Positions 1 through 8,115 of a DNA stretch of 29,568 bases are shown in pieces. The notes below the pieces were generated by a model. It ran no database searches. It had not been told where the DNA came from and saw only the letters and a list, made by a program, of their open reading frames with translations. Each line of letters starts with the position of its first letter. Positions within the stretch are counted from its first letter, which is position 1. The translations under genes were made by a program, and so were the position numbers. Location of the stretch: the NCBI GenBank assembly GCA_900769905.1, contig CAAGIL010000183.1, forward strand, positions 1 to 29,568. Reading direction: 5' to 3'. The DNA comes from Rikenellaceae bacterium (GTDB lineage: Bacteria; Bacteroidota; Bacteroidia; Bacteroidales; UBA932).

Positions 1-180
1 CTGGTGCTGAACCTCTATTCCAACGGCTTTTCCCCTCTGCTCGGGGAGACCGTGGTGAAGCAGGCCTTCTCCCTCGACCCTGCGGGAAATGATTATGAAA
101 TGCAATCGGGAGAACTCGCCCTCCGTGACGGATTCGGCAAAGTCCTCCCGTTGTCTATAGTGATCAGGTTGAAGCGTTAG
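1..180 (+). CDS. C-terminal end of an unrecognised protein (partial)
   Basis: An open frame runs from the first base of the window to a TAG stop at 178-180 and encodes 59 residues. The piece is soluble in character, contains the stretch SPLLGETVVKQAFSLDP, and ends in a basic tail, IVIRLKR. I do not recognise the family; the fragment is too short to assign a role. Support for it being real is the long open frame, codon use like the neighbouring genes, and the gene-dense setting. Its stop codon overlaps the TAA stop of the convergent minus-strand gene (177-179), so neither gene has room for a dedicated terminator. Confidence 0.55.
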   Translation: MVLNLYSNGFSPLLGETVVKQAFSLDPAGNDYEMQSGELALRDGFGKVLPLSIVIRLKR

Positions 181-3100
181 ACGCCTGCCGCCTCGATCAT
201 ATCGGAGAATCTGGCGGTGATGCCGGCTGCAAGCTCGGTGTCTCCGCCCTTTTTCAGCTCGTCGGCGAGCATATAGATATAATATCCTGCCGTCTCGAAT
301 TCCTCTGAAGCCCAGTCATAGAAATTGAAGTAGAAGCTTGCGCTCTTCTGGAGCTCGTCGGCAAGTTCAGCAGCCAGGGCGCGGGCCTTCTCCGGCCTGC
401 CGAGCCTGTAATAGTCAGTCACCATATTGATGACCATATAGTCGTTGCCCGGGAAGCCTATAGGAATGGACTCCAAAGGATAGCCTGCAAGGATTTCGTT
501 GCACCTGTCCAGCATCTCCTCTGCCCATTCTGGCTTCCCTTCGCGTATGAACACATCGGCTGCGCAGACGAAGAGGTTCCTGTATGAGAGCACTCCCAGG
601 AAGGTGTAATAGTTCTGATAATCAATGAAATAGTCTCCTGCTGCAACGGCATCCCACTTGTAGGTTTCCGTCATCAGCTTGTAGAGCCTTTCGGCATCCA
701 CGAAGCCGGCGACGGTGGTAGTGGTCTTGTTCTTTATAGGAACGAGCTTGTAGGAGAAGCCCTGGTATTCGAAGTACTCCTTGATGCCTATGTTGAGGTC
801 TCCGCCCATGCTTAGTATGTTGATCGGCCTGTCCCACTGATAGTTGGAAAGGAGGTCGAGCATAAAGAGCTCAGGCTTGGTGAGGAAGCTCTTGTCCTTG
901 GACATGGTCAGGACTATGGAGTCAGGAATCTGGTCGTAGTACTTCTCGTCCAGGATGCCGCTGCGGATTACGTTCTCCCTGTTCACCGGCACGGAAATCT
1001 TGCGGGAAGCGATGTAGTCCACCTTGCGCCCGCTGGTCATAGGCGCCTTCACCTGAGGATGCTTGAACAGGGTCATCACGTCCCTTATGTCCATCACCTG
1101 ATCCCTGGTGTCATAGATAGGAATCATATCGTTGGTGCCGTAGAGGTACTGCTCCGGACCCACGGTGAGCGGGAGGGGAGCGGACTCGTTCACTGCCCAC
1201 TTCATCTGGTCAATGTGCCAGTCGGTGCCGAGCAGGGAAGTGTTGCAGATACGCACGTCCGGGCGCACTTCCTCCACTTCCTGGGCATACCAGGTAGGGA
1301 AGGTGTCGTTGTCGCCGTGGGTGATGAGTATGCCGTCCTGTCCCACGGACTCCAGGTAGTTGTACGCCATCTCGACTGCGGTTTTCCTGTTGGAGCGGTC
1401 GTGGTCGTCCCAGTTCTGGCAGGCCATCAGCACGGGCACTCCGAGGCAGAGAAGGGCAGTGACGGAGGCCACGATGACATCCCCGCGGCCCTTGAAAAGG
1501 CTGCTGAGCAGGGAGTAGAGCCCCGTCACTCCCAGACCTATCCAGGCGCTGAAGAAGTAGAAGGATCCGGCGTAGGCGTAGTCCCTTTCGCGCACCTGAT
1601 ATGGTGGCTGGTTGAGGTAGAGCACTATGGCTATGCCCGTCATGAAAAACATCAGGAAGTTCAGCCACACTCCGCGCTTGTCCTTGTCATACTGGAAGAA
1701 CAGTCCCAGCAGGCCCAGGAGCAGAGGCAGGAAGAAGTAGTGGTTCTTGCCCTTGTCTTCGGCGAGCACTGCTGGAGCGTCGCTCTGGTCGCCCAGGCGG
1801 AAATTGTCAATGAAGCCTATACCGCTCTCCCAGTTGCCCAGGAAGATATTGCCCGGAGTAGGGGAGTAAATCTGGTTCTGGCGGCCCACGAAGTTCCACA
1901 TGAAGTATCTCCAGTACATCCAGCCCAGCTGATAATCAAAGAAATAGGCCAGGTTTGCGCCCATTGTCGGCTTGCGGTGCGTCGCTCCGGCCACCTTCTT
2001 GCCCTTGCCGTTCATATAGGACTCGTAGAACTCCTCGTACCTTCCGTCCGGACTGGAAGCCCACATCCTCGGGAAGATCATCTTGCCCTGAGGGAGGTAT
2101 TTCGCATCCACCGGAGTCTCGGCCTTGATGTACTTCCCGTCCATAGGGGTCCAGTATTCCTTGGATTCAAGCTCATACGGGGCATCGAAGTACTGGCCGT
2201 AGAGCAGAGGCGTGGAGCCGTACTGCTCACGGGAGAGGTAGCGCACAAGGGTGAAAGGGTTGTCCGGCTGGTTCTCGTTGGTCGGAGTCTTGGCGCAGGA
2301 GCGAATGATGTCGATGCTGAACACCGAGAAGCCGATCACGATGGTGGTGAGGCAGAGCAGGGAAGTGTTGAGCATAACCTTACCCTTCTTCAGGCTCACG
2401 AACAGGCCCCAGAAACACAGGGCGAGGAAGAGCAGGATGAAGAAAGCGGCGCCGCTGTTGTACGGCAGCCCGAGCACGTTCACGAAGAACAGGTCCACGT
2501 ACGCGGCGAGTTTCGGGAGGTAAGGGATGATCACGAAGAAAATCAGCGCGAGCAGCACCACCCCGATGAGGAAGATCTTGCACAGCTCCCAGAAGGTGAA
2601 CGGCCTGTCCTCGCGTTTGCGGTAGTAGAACATGAACACGAGAGCCGGAATCATCAGCAGGTTGAGCAGGTGCACACCTATGCTCAGGCCCATCATGAAG
2701 GCGATGAACACTATCCATTTGTCGGCGTGAGGACGGTCCGCGCGGTCGTACCACATCGTCATCGCCCAGAAGGCGACGGCGGTGAACAGGGAGGACATTG
2801 CATATACCTCAGCCTCGACAGCGGAGAACCAGAAGGTATCGGAGAAGCAGTACGCGAGCGCGCCCACCAGACCTCCGGAAAGTATCGCTATGGTCTGGCT
2901 GCCGCTGTATGTGCCTTGTGCTGAAGGTTTTATGAGGCGTTTCGCAAACCAGACTATGGTCAGGTACAGGAAGAATATGGTCAGCGCGGAGCACAGGGCA
3001 CTCATCGCGTTGATGAGCATCGCGGCGTGCATGTTGTCGCCGAACATGGTGAAGAGCCTGGCGATGAGCTGGAACATCGGGTTTCCCGGCGGGTGTCCGA

Positions 3101-3248
3101 CTTCCAGTTTGTAGGATGAGGCTATGAACTCGCCGCAATCCCAGAAGGAAGCGGTCGGCTCGATTGTCAGAAGGTAGGTCAACGCCGACACGGCAAATGC
3201 GACGACAGCGCAGATGCGGTGGTATAGCGTGAATTTCTTATTGTCCAT
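177..3248 (-). CDS. DUF2723 / GT117-type membrane protein, probable protein O-glycosyltransferase
   Basis: This 1023-residue protein is a polytopic inner-membrane protein of the DUF2723 family. The family diagnostic lies near the N-terminus: DCGE at residues 37-40 after the first membrane helix, then GHPPGNP at 51-57. Hydrophobic helices fill roughly residues 13-330, a second cluster lies around 500-620, and the remaining C-terminal 400 residues are soluble with a conserved-looking HGDNDTFP near 643-650. DUF2723 proteins are placed in glycosyltransferase family GT117 with eukaryotic TMEM260, an O-mannosyltransferase, so transfer of sugar from a lipid-linked donor to exported proteins is the likely role; the substrate is inferred, not visible. 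The start is the ATG at 3248, about 30 bases after a TATCTTTG promoter box. It is transcribed alone, divergently from the SUI1 cluster. Confidence 0.88.
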   Translation of the reverse strand: MDNKKFTLYHRICAVVAFAVSALTYLLTIEPTASFWDCGEFIASSYKLEVGHPPGNPMFQLIARLFTMFGDNMHAAMLINAMSALCSALTIFFLYLTIVWFAKRLIKPSAQGTYSGSQTIAILSGGLVGALAYCFSDTFWFSAVEAEVYAMSSLFTAVAFWAMTMWYDRADRPHADKWIVFIAFMMGLSIGVHLLNLLMIPALVFMFYYRKREDRPFTFWELCKIFLIGVVLLALIFFVIIPYLPKLAAYVDLFFVNVLGLPYNSGAAFFILLFLALCFWGLFVSLKKGKVMLNTSLLCLTTIVIGFSVFSIDIIRSCAKTPTNENQPDNPFTLVRYLSREQYGSTPLLYGQYFDAPYELESKEYWTPMDGKYIKAETPVDAKYLPQGKMIFPRMWASSPDGRYEEFYESYMNGKGKKVAGATHRKPTMGANLAYFFDYQLGWMYWRYFMWNFVGRQNQIYSPTPGNIFLGNWESGIGFIDNFRLGDQSDAPAVLAEDKGKNHYFFLPLLLGLLGLFFQYDKDKRGVWLNFLMFFMTGIAIVLYLNQPPYQVRERDYAYAGSFYFFSAWIGLGVTGLYSLLSSLFKGRGDVIVASVTALLCLGVPVLMACQNWDDHDRSNRKTAVEMAYNYLESVGQDGILITHGDNDTFPTWYAQEVEEVRPDVRICNTSLLGTDWHIDQMKWAVNESAPLPLTVGPEQYLYGTNDMIPIYDTRDQVMDIRDVMTLFKHPQVKAPMTSGRKVDYIASRKISVPVNRENVIRSGILDEKYYDQIPDSIVLTMSKDKSFLTKPELFMLDLLSNYQWDRPINILSMGGDLNIGIKEYFEYQGFSYKLVPIKNKTTTTVAGFVDAERLYKLMTETYKWDAVAAGDYFIDYQNYYTFLGVLSYRNLFVCAADVFIREGKPEWAEEMLDRCNEILAGYPLESIPIGFPGNDYMVINMVTDYYRLGRPEKARALAAELADELQKSASFYFNFYDWASEEFETAGYYIYMLADELKKGGDTELAAGITARFSDMIEAAGV

Positions 3249-3277
3249 ATAATTGAGTTTTCCTAAACAACAAACTA

Positions 3278-3310
3278 CAAAGATACACTCAAAATCCGTA
3301 TCTTTGCAAA
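3278..3310 (-). promoter_or_regulatory. Bacteroidota promoter for the DUF2723 gene
   Basis: On the minus strand a -7 box TATCTTTG occupies 3285-3278 and a -33 box TTTG occupies 3310-3307, with 21 bases between them. This fits the Bacteroides consensus TTTG / TAnnTTTG. The start codon lies about 30 bases downstream at 3248. Confidence 0.7.
3299..3306 (+). promoter_or_regulatory. Bacteroidota -7 promoter box for the SUI1-DUF4271 cluster
   Basis: TATCTTTG at 3299-3306 matches the TAnnTTTG -7 element and precedes the ATG at 3331 by 24 bases. I see no good TTTG -33 box at the expected distance. It sits inside the footprint of the divergent promoter, so the two polymerases would compete for the same 35 bases. 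Confidence 0.6.
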
Positions 3311-3330
3311 AATAATACTTGTTTCAATTT

Positions 3331-3666
3331 ATGGATTGGAAAAACAGACTCGGGGTTGTATATTCCACCAACCCGGATTTCAAATATGTGACTGACGAGC
3401 CCGTGGAGGAGGAAACCCTCGAACCGGGCAAACAGAAGCTGATTGTGCGTATCGACCGCAGGCAGAGGGCAGGCAAGCAGGTGACCTTGATTGAAGGTTT
3501 CAAGGGGAAGAGCGAAGACCTTGCGGCCCTGGCCAAGACCCTGAAGACCAGGTGCGGAGTGGGCGGCACAGCAAAGGACGGGGAAATTACCATCCAGGGC
3601 GACCTTCGCGACAAGCTTGTCACCCTGCTCACATCGATGGGATACAATGCGAAACGTGGCAACTGA
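3331..3666 (+). CDS. SUI1/eIF1-family translation initiation factor (YciH-like)
   Basis: The 111-residue protein belongs to the SUI1/YciH family, bacterial relatives of eukaryotic eIF1 thought to help start-codon fidelity on the 30S subunit. The C-terminal half carries the family core: VTLIEGF, then KTRCGVGGTAKDGEITIQGD, ending with the usual L..MGY region. I chose the ATG at 3331 (MDWKNRLGVVYSTNP), which is how Bacteroidota homologues begin, over an in-frame TTG at 3319 that would add four residues and leave almost no leader after the promoter box. The stop overlaps the next gene's start (TGATG at 3664-3668), indicating translational coupling to the DUF4271 gene. Confidence 0.9.
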   Translation: MDWKNRLGVVYSTNPDFKYVTDEPVEEETLEPGKQKLIVRIDRRQRAGKQVTLIEGFKGKSEDLAALAKTLKTRCGVGGTAKDGEITIQGDLRDKLVTLLTSMGYNAKRGN

Positions 3667-4373
3667 TGCTGCCTGAATCCTTCATACCGGGAGTGCTGGA
3701 AATGTCCTCCATCCCCCTGTCGGACGTTGCGGAGACGTTCGAGTGGAGTGCCGTGCTCACCAACAGGATACTCGTCACCGTGTCGGTATTCCTGCTCCTG
3801 CTGATGCTGGGCGACCTTTTCAAGCTTATGCCTGCGCTTTTCTACAGTGTCGGGCGCTCGCGCGGCATCGCGTACCTGGAGTACAATGTCAGCATTTCGC
3901 GTATGCGGAACAGATTTGCGGCTCTCTGCGTCCTGCCGTTCTGCCTCATCGTGGACAGGTTTTCCCTCTATGACCCTGACTTCCTCTCACCTCTCGCACC
4001 GGAATGGAAGACTCCGGCGATAATCGGGGTGATGACGGTGTATCTGTGTCTGCGTCTTGTGGGCCACGCCATTTTCTGCCCGCGCCATCTGGGACGGGAT
4101 GCTTCCGTCACCGCCCGCAAATGCGCCTACACTTTCTTTATCCTGCTCTGCATCCTGATGATTCTGAGCACTGCACTTCTGACGGTCTTTTCTGTGCCTG
4201 AGCGGGTCGTGCGTATGATATTGTATGCCGAAATTGCCCTTGCCTTTCCTTGCTCAATGGTCCGAACGGCCCAGTTTTTGAATGGGCAATGCTCGAAATT
4301 GGCCACTTTTTTGTATCTTTGCGGCCTTGAAATTCTGCCAGCCGCTGTTTTGCTGCTGAGCACTTTGATATAA
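3666..4373 (+). CDS. DUF4271 family membrane protein
   Basis: A 235-residue integral membrane protein with several hydrophobic helices (about residues 25-45, 85-100, 118-140, 158-182, 190-205 and 217-235). The C-terminal FLYLCGLEILPAAVLL resembles the end of DUF4271 proteins, which in Bacteroidota commonly sit directly before hemD, as here. The function is unknown. An upstream in-frame ATG at 3552 would overlap the SUI1 gene by more than 100 bases and encode a composition unlike the rest, so the ATG at 3666 (MLPESFIPG), overlapping the SUI1 stop by one base, is the better start. The end of the gene contains a promoter box for hemD. Confidence 0.78.
   Translation: MLPESFIPGVLEMSSIPLSDVAETFEWSAVLTNRILVTVSVFLLLLMLGDLFKLMPALFYSVGRSRGIAYLEYNVSISRMRNRFAALCVLPFCLIVDRFSLYDPDFLSPLAPEWKTPAIIGVMTVYLCLRLVGHAIFCPRHLGRDASVTARKCAYTFFILLCILMILSTALLTVFSVPERVVRMILYAEIALAFPCSMVRTAQFLNGQCSKLATFLYLCGLEILPAAVLLLSTLI
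4314..4321 (+). promoter_or_regulatory. -7 promoter box for hemD, inside the DUF4271 gene
   Basis: TATCTTTG, preceded by a T-rich run, lies about 50 bases before the end of the DUF4271 coding region and 72 bases before the hemD ATG. It is an exact match to the -7 box used elsewhere in the window. No well-spaced TTTG -33 element is present; the nearest is 33 bases upstream. Confidence 0.5.
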
Positions 4374-4393
4374 AAGACGGTTTATTTAGTAAG

Positions 4394-5128
4394 ATGAAGG
4401 TACTCATTTCACAACAGGCTCCTACGAATCTCGCCCCATACGAAACGCTCCAGAGCAAGTTTGGAGCTGAGATTGATTTCCATCCTTTCTTCATTATGGA
4501 GCCCCTTTCCGCCAAGGAATTCAGAGCAGAAAAGATAAATCTCCCGGATTATACGGCAGTCGTGTTCTCATCCCGGCTTGCCATCGACGCGTATTTCAAG
4601 CTTTGCGAGGAAATGCGTTTCAAGGTGCCGGAGACGATGAAGTATTTCTGCTCCACCGAGGCCGTTGCAATGTATCTCCAGAAACATATCGTTTACCGCA
4701 AGCGCAAGATTTTCTACGGCACCGGCACTCCGGAGTCCATCGTGGGACTTGTCGGTCAGAAGCACAAGGCTGAAAAATTCCTCATCGCCGCTGCGGTAGG
4801 ATCCAACGTCGAGGCGATCACTTCGCTTTTCGACAAGGCCGGCCTGGATTATACCCCGGGCACCTTCGTGAAAGGTGTGTCTCAGGATTTGCATGGGCTC
4901 GATCTCCACAATTATAACGTGATTGTGCTCTACAATCCTTCAGATGTGGTTTCTCTCAAGGAAAATTTCCCGGATTTCAGCCAGGGAGACATCAAATTCG
5001 TTTCCTTCGGAAAATCCGTGGTCAAGGCTATGGAAGATGCCGGCTTGCAGATTTCCGTCAAGGCTCCGACTCCGGAAGCTCCTTCCGCCGCAAAGGCAAT
5101 AGAACTCTGTTTCCCTCAGAATCAATAG
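4394..5128 (+). CDS. hemD: Uroporphyrinogen-III synthase
   Basis: A 244-residue protein of the HemD family, which closes linear hydroxymethylbilane to uroporphyrinogen III with inversion of ring D in haem and cobalamin-precursor synthesis. The family is poorly conserved in sequence. What is visible is the two-lobed alpha/beta layout: VLISQQAP at the start, a VVFSSRLAIDAYF segment near residues 56-70, a linker with the KIFYGTGTPE region, and the second lobe with VIVLYNPSDVVSL near 176-188 and FVSFGKSVVKAMEDAGL near 203-220. Context supports the call: the order DUF4271-hemD-rnpA-yidD recurs in Bacteroidota. No other haem gene is in the window. Only three bases separate it from rnpA, so the two are co-transcribed. 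Confidence 0.82.
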   Translation: MKVLISQQAPTNLAPYETLQSKFGAEIDFHPFFIMEPLSAKEFRAEKINLPDYTAVVFSSRLAIDAYFKLCEEMRFKVPETMKYFCSTEAVAMYLQKHIVYRKRKIFYGTGTPESIVGLVGQKHKAEKFLIAAAVGSNVEAITSLFDKAGLDYTPGTFVKGVSQDLHGLDLHNYNVIVLYNPSDVVSLKENFPDFSQGDIKFVSFGKSVVKAMEDAGLQISVKAPTPEAPSAAKAIELCFPQNQ

Positions 5129-5131
5129 TTT

Positions 5132-5503
5132 ATGACTCCTCCCTCCACGGCCACTTTTCGCAAGGAAGAAAGGTTGTGCGGGAAGACGAGCGTCTCCGCA
5201 CTGCTTGATTCCGGCCGCTGGGGAAGCACAGCCCATTTCAAATACTGCTGGGCCGTGACCAGGGAAGAGGGACCGGTCAGGGTGCTGATTTCCGTCCCGA
5301 AGAAATTCTTCAAGCGTGCCGTGAAACGCAATCTTCTGAAAAGGAGGGTGCGTGAAGCCTACCGTACGCGCAAGTCACTTCTCCCGAGCGGAGGCGTGGA
5401 CCTGCTTTTCTCGTATTCCAGCAAGGAGTGCGCCGACTTTGCCACAGTCTGCTCCGAGGTGGAAACCATACTCGTGCGGATCTCCAGAAGCCTTGCGAAA
5501 TGA
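5132..5503 (+). CDS. rnpA: Ribonuclease P protein component
   Basis: A 123-residue basic protein, the protein subunit that assists the RNase P RNA in maturing tRNA 5' ends. The family signature is clear at about residues 55-75: VPKKFFKRAVKRNLLKRRVR followed by EAYR, the RNR motif that contacts RNase P RNA and the precursor leader. The N-terminal FRKEERLCGK segment is also typical. The stop overlaps the yidD start (ATGA at 5500-5503). The rnpA-yidD pairing is widespread in bacteria; rpmH, the usual upstream partner in many phyla, is absent and hemD stands in its place. Confidence 0.93.
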   Translation: MTPPSTATFRKEERLCGKTSVSALLDSGRWGSTAHFKYCWAVTREEGPVRVLISVPKKFFKRAVKRNLLKRRVREAYRTRKSLLPSGGVDLLFSYSSKECADFATVCSEVETILVRISRSLAK

Positions 5504-5739
5504 AGGCCGGGGAATTCATAAAAAAGGCCTTGTCGGCTCCGTTCGTGCTTCTGATAAAATTCTACCAGATATGCATTTCCCCTCTCAAGCCGCCGACTTG
5601 CCGCTTTACTCCTACCTGCTCCCAATATGCTCTGGAAGCCTTCCGTAAATACGGACCGCTGAAGGGCTTCTGGCTCAGCCTGAAGAGAATACTGCGCTGC
5701 CATCCCTGGGGCGGAAGCGGCTATGACCCGGTTCCGTAA
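5500..5739 (+). CDS. yidD: Membrane protein insertion efficiency factor YidD
   Basis: A 79-residue YidD protein, a small membrane-associated factor that assists YidC/Sec insertion of inner-membrane proteins. The diagnostic segments are PPTCRFTPTCSQYALEAF, with the conserved cysteines, and the C-terminal HPWGGSGYDPVP. An amphipathic N-terminal helix (KKALSAPFVLLIKFYQICISP) precedes them. The open frame extends upstream to 5428, but those extra residues lie inside rnpA and do not look like the family. The ATG at 5500, overlapping the rnpA stop, gives the normal family length. Confidence 0.93.
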   Translation: MKAGEFIKKALSAPFVLLIKFYQICISPLKPPTCRFTPTCSQYALEAFRKYGPLKGFWLSLKRILRCHPWGGSGYDPVP

Positions 5740-5782
5740 TGCTTTTGCGTCTGCAATCCTTCCGATTTTCGGCAATTATTGA

Positions 5783-5790
5783 TATATTCG
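5783..5790 (+). promoter_or_regulatory. Possible -7 box upstream of lgt
   Basis: TATATTCG differs by one base from TAnnTTTG and lies 21 bases before the lgt ATG in the 72-base gap after yidD. No terminator hairpin is visible in the gap, so lgt may also be reached by read-through from yidD. Confidence 0.3.
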
Positions 5791-5811
5791 CAAGATAAAA
5801 TATTGTAGCTT

Positions 5812-6645
5812 ATGCTGGACATGCTTTTTGTGCACTGGCACGTGGATCCGGTGCTTTTCCATATCGGAAACCTTCAGATTAGGTGGTATTCCCTGCTCTT
5901 CGCATCGGGATTCGTCATCGGCTGGTATCTGTTCAAGTGGTTCTTCACCCGGGAAAAGGCTGATCTCAAGCTTATGGACCCGCTGTTCTGCGTGGTGCTC
6001 ATCGCTACCATCGTCGGTGCGCGTCTGGGACACTGCCTCTTCTATCAGCCGGATTACTACCTCGGCTCCTGGGAAGGTTTCCTGGAGATTTTCATGCCCT
6101 GGAAGGGCGGCCTTGCCAGCCACGGCGGCGCAATCGCCCTGCTGTTGGCGGTATGGTGGTATGCCCACAAGTATGGAAAGAAGAGCGGTATGGACTTCCT
6201 CTGGGTCATTGACCGCCTCTGCATAGCCGTGGCGTTCGCGGGTTGTATGATACGTCTCGGAAACCTCTTCAATTCAGAAATTTACGGGGACAAGACCTCC
6301 CTGCCGTGGGGCTTTGTCTTCGAGCTCAGGGGTGAGACCGTGCCAAAGCATCCTACCCAGCTCTATGAAGCTCTCTCCTACCTCATCCTGGGCTTCCTGC
6401 TGGTGGCAATCTACAAATACAAGTCAGACAAGGTCTACAGGGGCTTCTTCTTCGGAGCCTTCCTCGTCGGCTGCTTCGGAATGCGCTTCCTGATTGAATT
6501 CATCAAGGAGCCTCAGGTCGGTTTCGAGGAGAATATGGTCTTCAATATGGGACAGCTTCTGTCAATTCCTTTCATCATCGCCGGAATCTGCATATTGATT
6601 TATTCATTTGTCAGAAAAAAGCCGTCACTTCTTGTCAAAAAGTAA
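5812..6645 (+). CDS. lgt: Prolipoprotein diacylglyceryl transferase
   Basis: A 277-residue polytopic inner-membrane enzyme that transfers diacylglycerol from phosphatidylglycerol to the lipobox cysteine of prolipoproteins, the first step of lipoprotein maturation. Visible family features are GARLGH (residues 69-74), SHGG (103-106) with the essential histidine, and the Lgt signature IRLGNLFNSEIYG (147-159) with Arg148, Asn151 and Glu156. A conserved arginine follows in GMRFLIEFIKEPQ. Seven membrane helices fit the hydrophobic profile. Its products in this window would include the adaptor at 8116, the GldH-like protein at 17238 and the BACON protein at 27372. Confidence 0.95.
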   Translation: MLDMLFVHWHVDPVLFHIGNLQIRWYSLLFASGFVIGWYLFKWFFTREKADLKLMDPLFCVVLIATIVGARLGHCLFYQPDYYLGSWEGFLEIFMPWKGGLASHGGAIALLLAVWWYAHKYGKKSGMDFLWVIDRLCIAVAFAGCMIRLGNLFNSEIYGDKTSLPWGFVFELRGETVPKHPTQLYEALSYLILGFLLVAIYKYKSDKVYRGFFFGAFLVGCFGMRFLIEFIKEPQVGFEENMVFNMGQLLSIPFIIAGICILIYSFVRKKPSLLVKK

Positions 6646-6723
6646 TAATTTTCAACTCATTTCCACTCTATTGTTTATGTGGCGTGATTTTTGATTTTAG
6701 GTCACCCCGTATATAGTTAGAGT

Positions 6724-8097
6724 ATGAAAAGAGTTTTTTTACCAGTTTTAGCGGCGTTTGTGTCAGCGTTGCCGCTTGTCGCCCAAGACAACGGAACAGC
6801 GCAGCCTTCGCCGAAAGTGATTTCCCTGGATCAGGCCATAGAGATTGCACTGAGCGAAAACGCATCGGTGAAGGTGGCTGATATGGAAATCGAAAGGACG
6901 GGATATGCGAGGAAGGGAACTTATTCTTCGCTTTTCCCTCAGGTTGACGGAAATGCCAACTACCAGCGTACCATAAAGAAACAGGTGATGTATATGGACT
7001 TCGACATGCCGGGCGGAGGCGGGGCGGATTCCCCTATGGCCGACGGAATCGAGGTGGGACGTTGGAATACCTGGTCTGCAGGTGTGTCAGCCTCTATGCC
7101 TATTGTCAATGCCCAGCTGTGGCAGAGCCTGAAAATTTCCGATATGGATGTGGAGCTGGCGGTGGAGAAAGCCCGCAGCTCGCGCCTGGAGATGGTTAAC
7201 CAGGTCAAGCAGGCTTACTTCTCCTGTCTTCTTGCAAAGGAGGTCTTCGATGTCTACAAGTCCGTTTATGAGAATGCTTTGGAGAATCTGGAACAGACCC
7301 AGCGCAAATATAACGCCCAGAAGGCATCAGATTTGGACCTTGCCCGCTCCAAGACCAGTCTTGCGAATGCAATCCCGAATGTCTTTGATGCGGAAAATTC
7401 AGTCTTACTGTCATTATGGCAGCTCAAAGCCGTGATGGGAGTGGACCTGGATGAGGACATTGATGTGCTCGGAAGACTTTCCGATTACGGCGAGGAACTT
7501 CTCAACGCGATGATTCCTGAAGGACTTCCGGGACTTGAAGGCAACTCGACAATGCGCCAGCTCGCGATTCAGGCAGACCAGCTTGCCGCCAGCATCAAGG
7601 CGCAGCAGTACGCCTCCCTCCCGAGCCTTGCACTCTCCTTCTCCTACAGCATCAATGCGATGGCGAATGACTACAACTTCAGCGAGTACCGCTGGTCTCC
7701 GTCCTCATATGTGGGCCTCAGCCTCCAGATTCCAATCTTCGCCGGCGGCAAGCGCCACAACGCCGTGCGCCAGGCAAGGGTTCAGGCTGCGGAGCTGGAC
7801 ATACAGCGCGAAGATACGGAGCGCCAGTTGAAGATAGCTCTGCGCCAGTACCTGAATACTATGGATACGGCCACCAAGAGCTATGCTTCGGCTGCAAGTG
7901 CCGTCGAATCAGCCCAGAAGGCCTACGATATCGCGAGTATGTCCTACAATGTGGGCAAGAATACCCTCACCGACCTCAATGATGCGCAGCTCGCCCTCAC
8001 CCAGGCCCGCCTGACCGAATCCCAGGCCATCCACAGTTTCCTCGTTGCCAAGGCGAATCTTGAGAGCACGCTCGGAGCAGATTTTTCAGCAGAATAA
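6724..8097 (+). CDS. TolC-family outer membrane efflux channel
   Basis: A 457-residue outer membrane factor of the TolC/OEP family, the exit duct of a tripartite efflux pump. A signal peptide (residues 1-20, ending LPLVA before Gln21) is followed by two repeats of long alpha-helical segments and short strands: IEIALSENASVKVADMEIER opens repeat one, and a second LAIQADQLAASIKAQQYASLPS segment opens repeat two near 280. The ending TLTDLNDAQLALTQARLTESQA is typical of the last helix. It is the first gene of the efflux operon. The 78-base upstream gap contains TTTG at 6690-6693 and a TATATAGTTAG stretch at 6710-6720 about 18 bases on, but not a canonical -7 box. Confidence 0.92.
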   Translation: MKRVFLPVLAAFVSALPLVAQDNGTAQPSPKVISLDQAIEIALSENASVKVADMEIERTGYARKGTYSSLFPQVDGNANYQRTIKKQVMYMDFDMPGGGGADSPMADGIEVGRWNTWSAGVSASMPIVNAQLWQSLKISDMDVELAVEKARSSRLEMVNQVKQAYFSCLLAKEVFDVYKSVYENALENLEQTQRKYNAQKASDLDLARSKTSLANAIPNVFDAENSVLLSLWQLKAVMGVDLDEDIDVLGRLSDYGEELLNAMIPEGLPGLEGNSTMRQLAIQADQLAASIKAQQYASLPSLALSFSYSINAMANDYNFSEYRWSPSSYVGLSLQIPIFAGGKRHNAVRQARVQAAELDIQREDTERQLKIALRQYLNTMDTATKSYASAASAVESAQKAYDIASMSYNVGKNTLTDLNDAQLALTQARLTESQAIHSFLVAKANLESTLGADFSAE

Positions 8098-8115
8098 ACA
8101 ATATTACCAAATACA

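Noticed and set aside
1059..2924. A 621-codon plus-strand open frame opposite the DUF2723 gene
   Set aside because: Its translation is rich in His, Val, Glu and Arg with no recognisable domain, and it mirrors the codon pattern of a clear family member on the other strand.
3552..3665. Upstream extension of the DUF4271 protein
   Set aside because: It would overlap the SUI1 gene in another frame and has shadow-like composition; the ATG at 3666 with a TGATG overlap is more credible.
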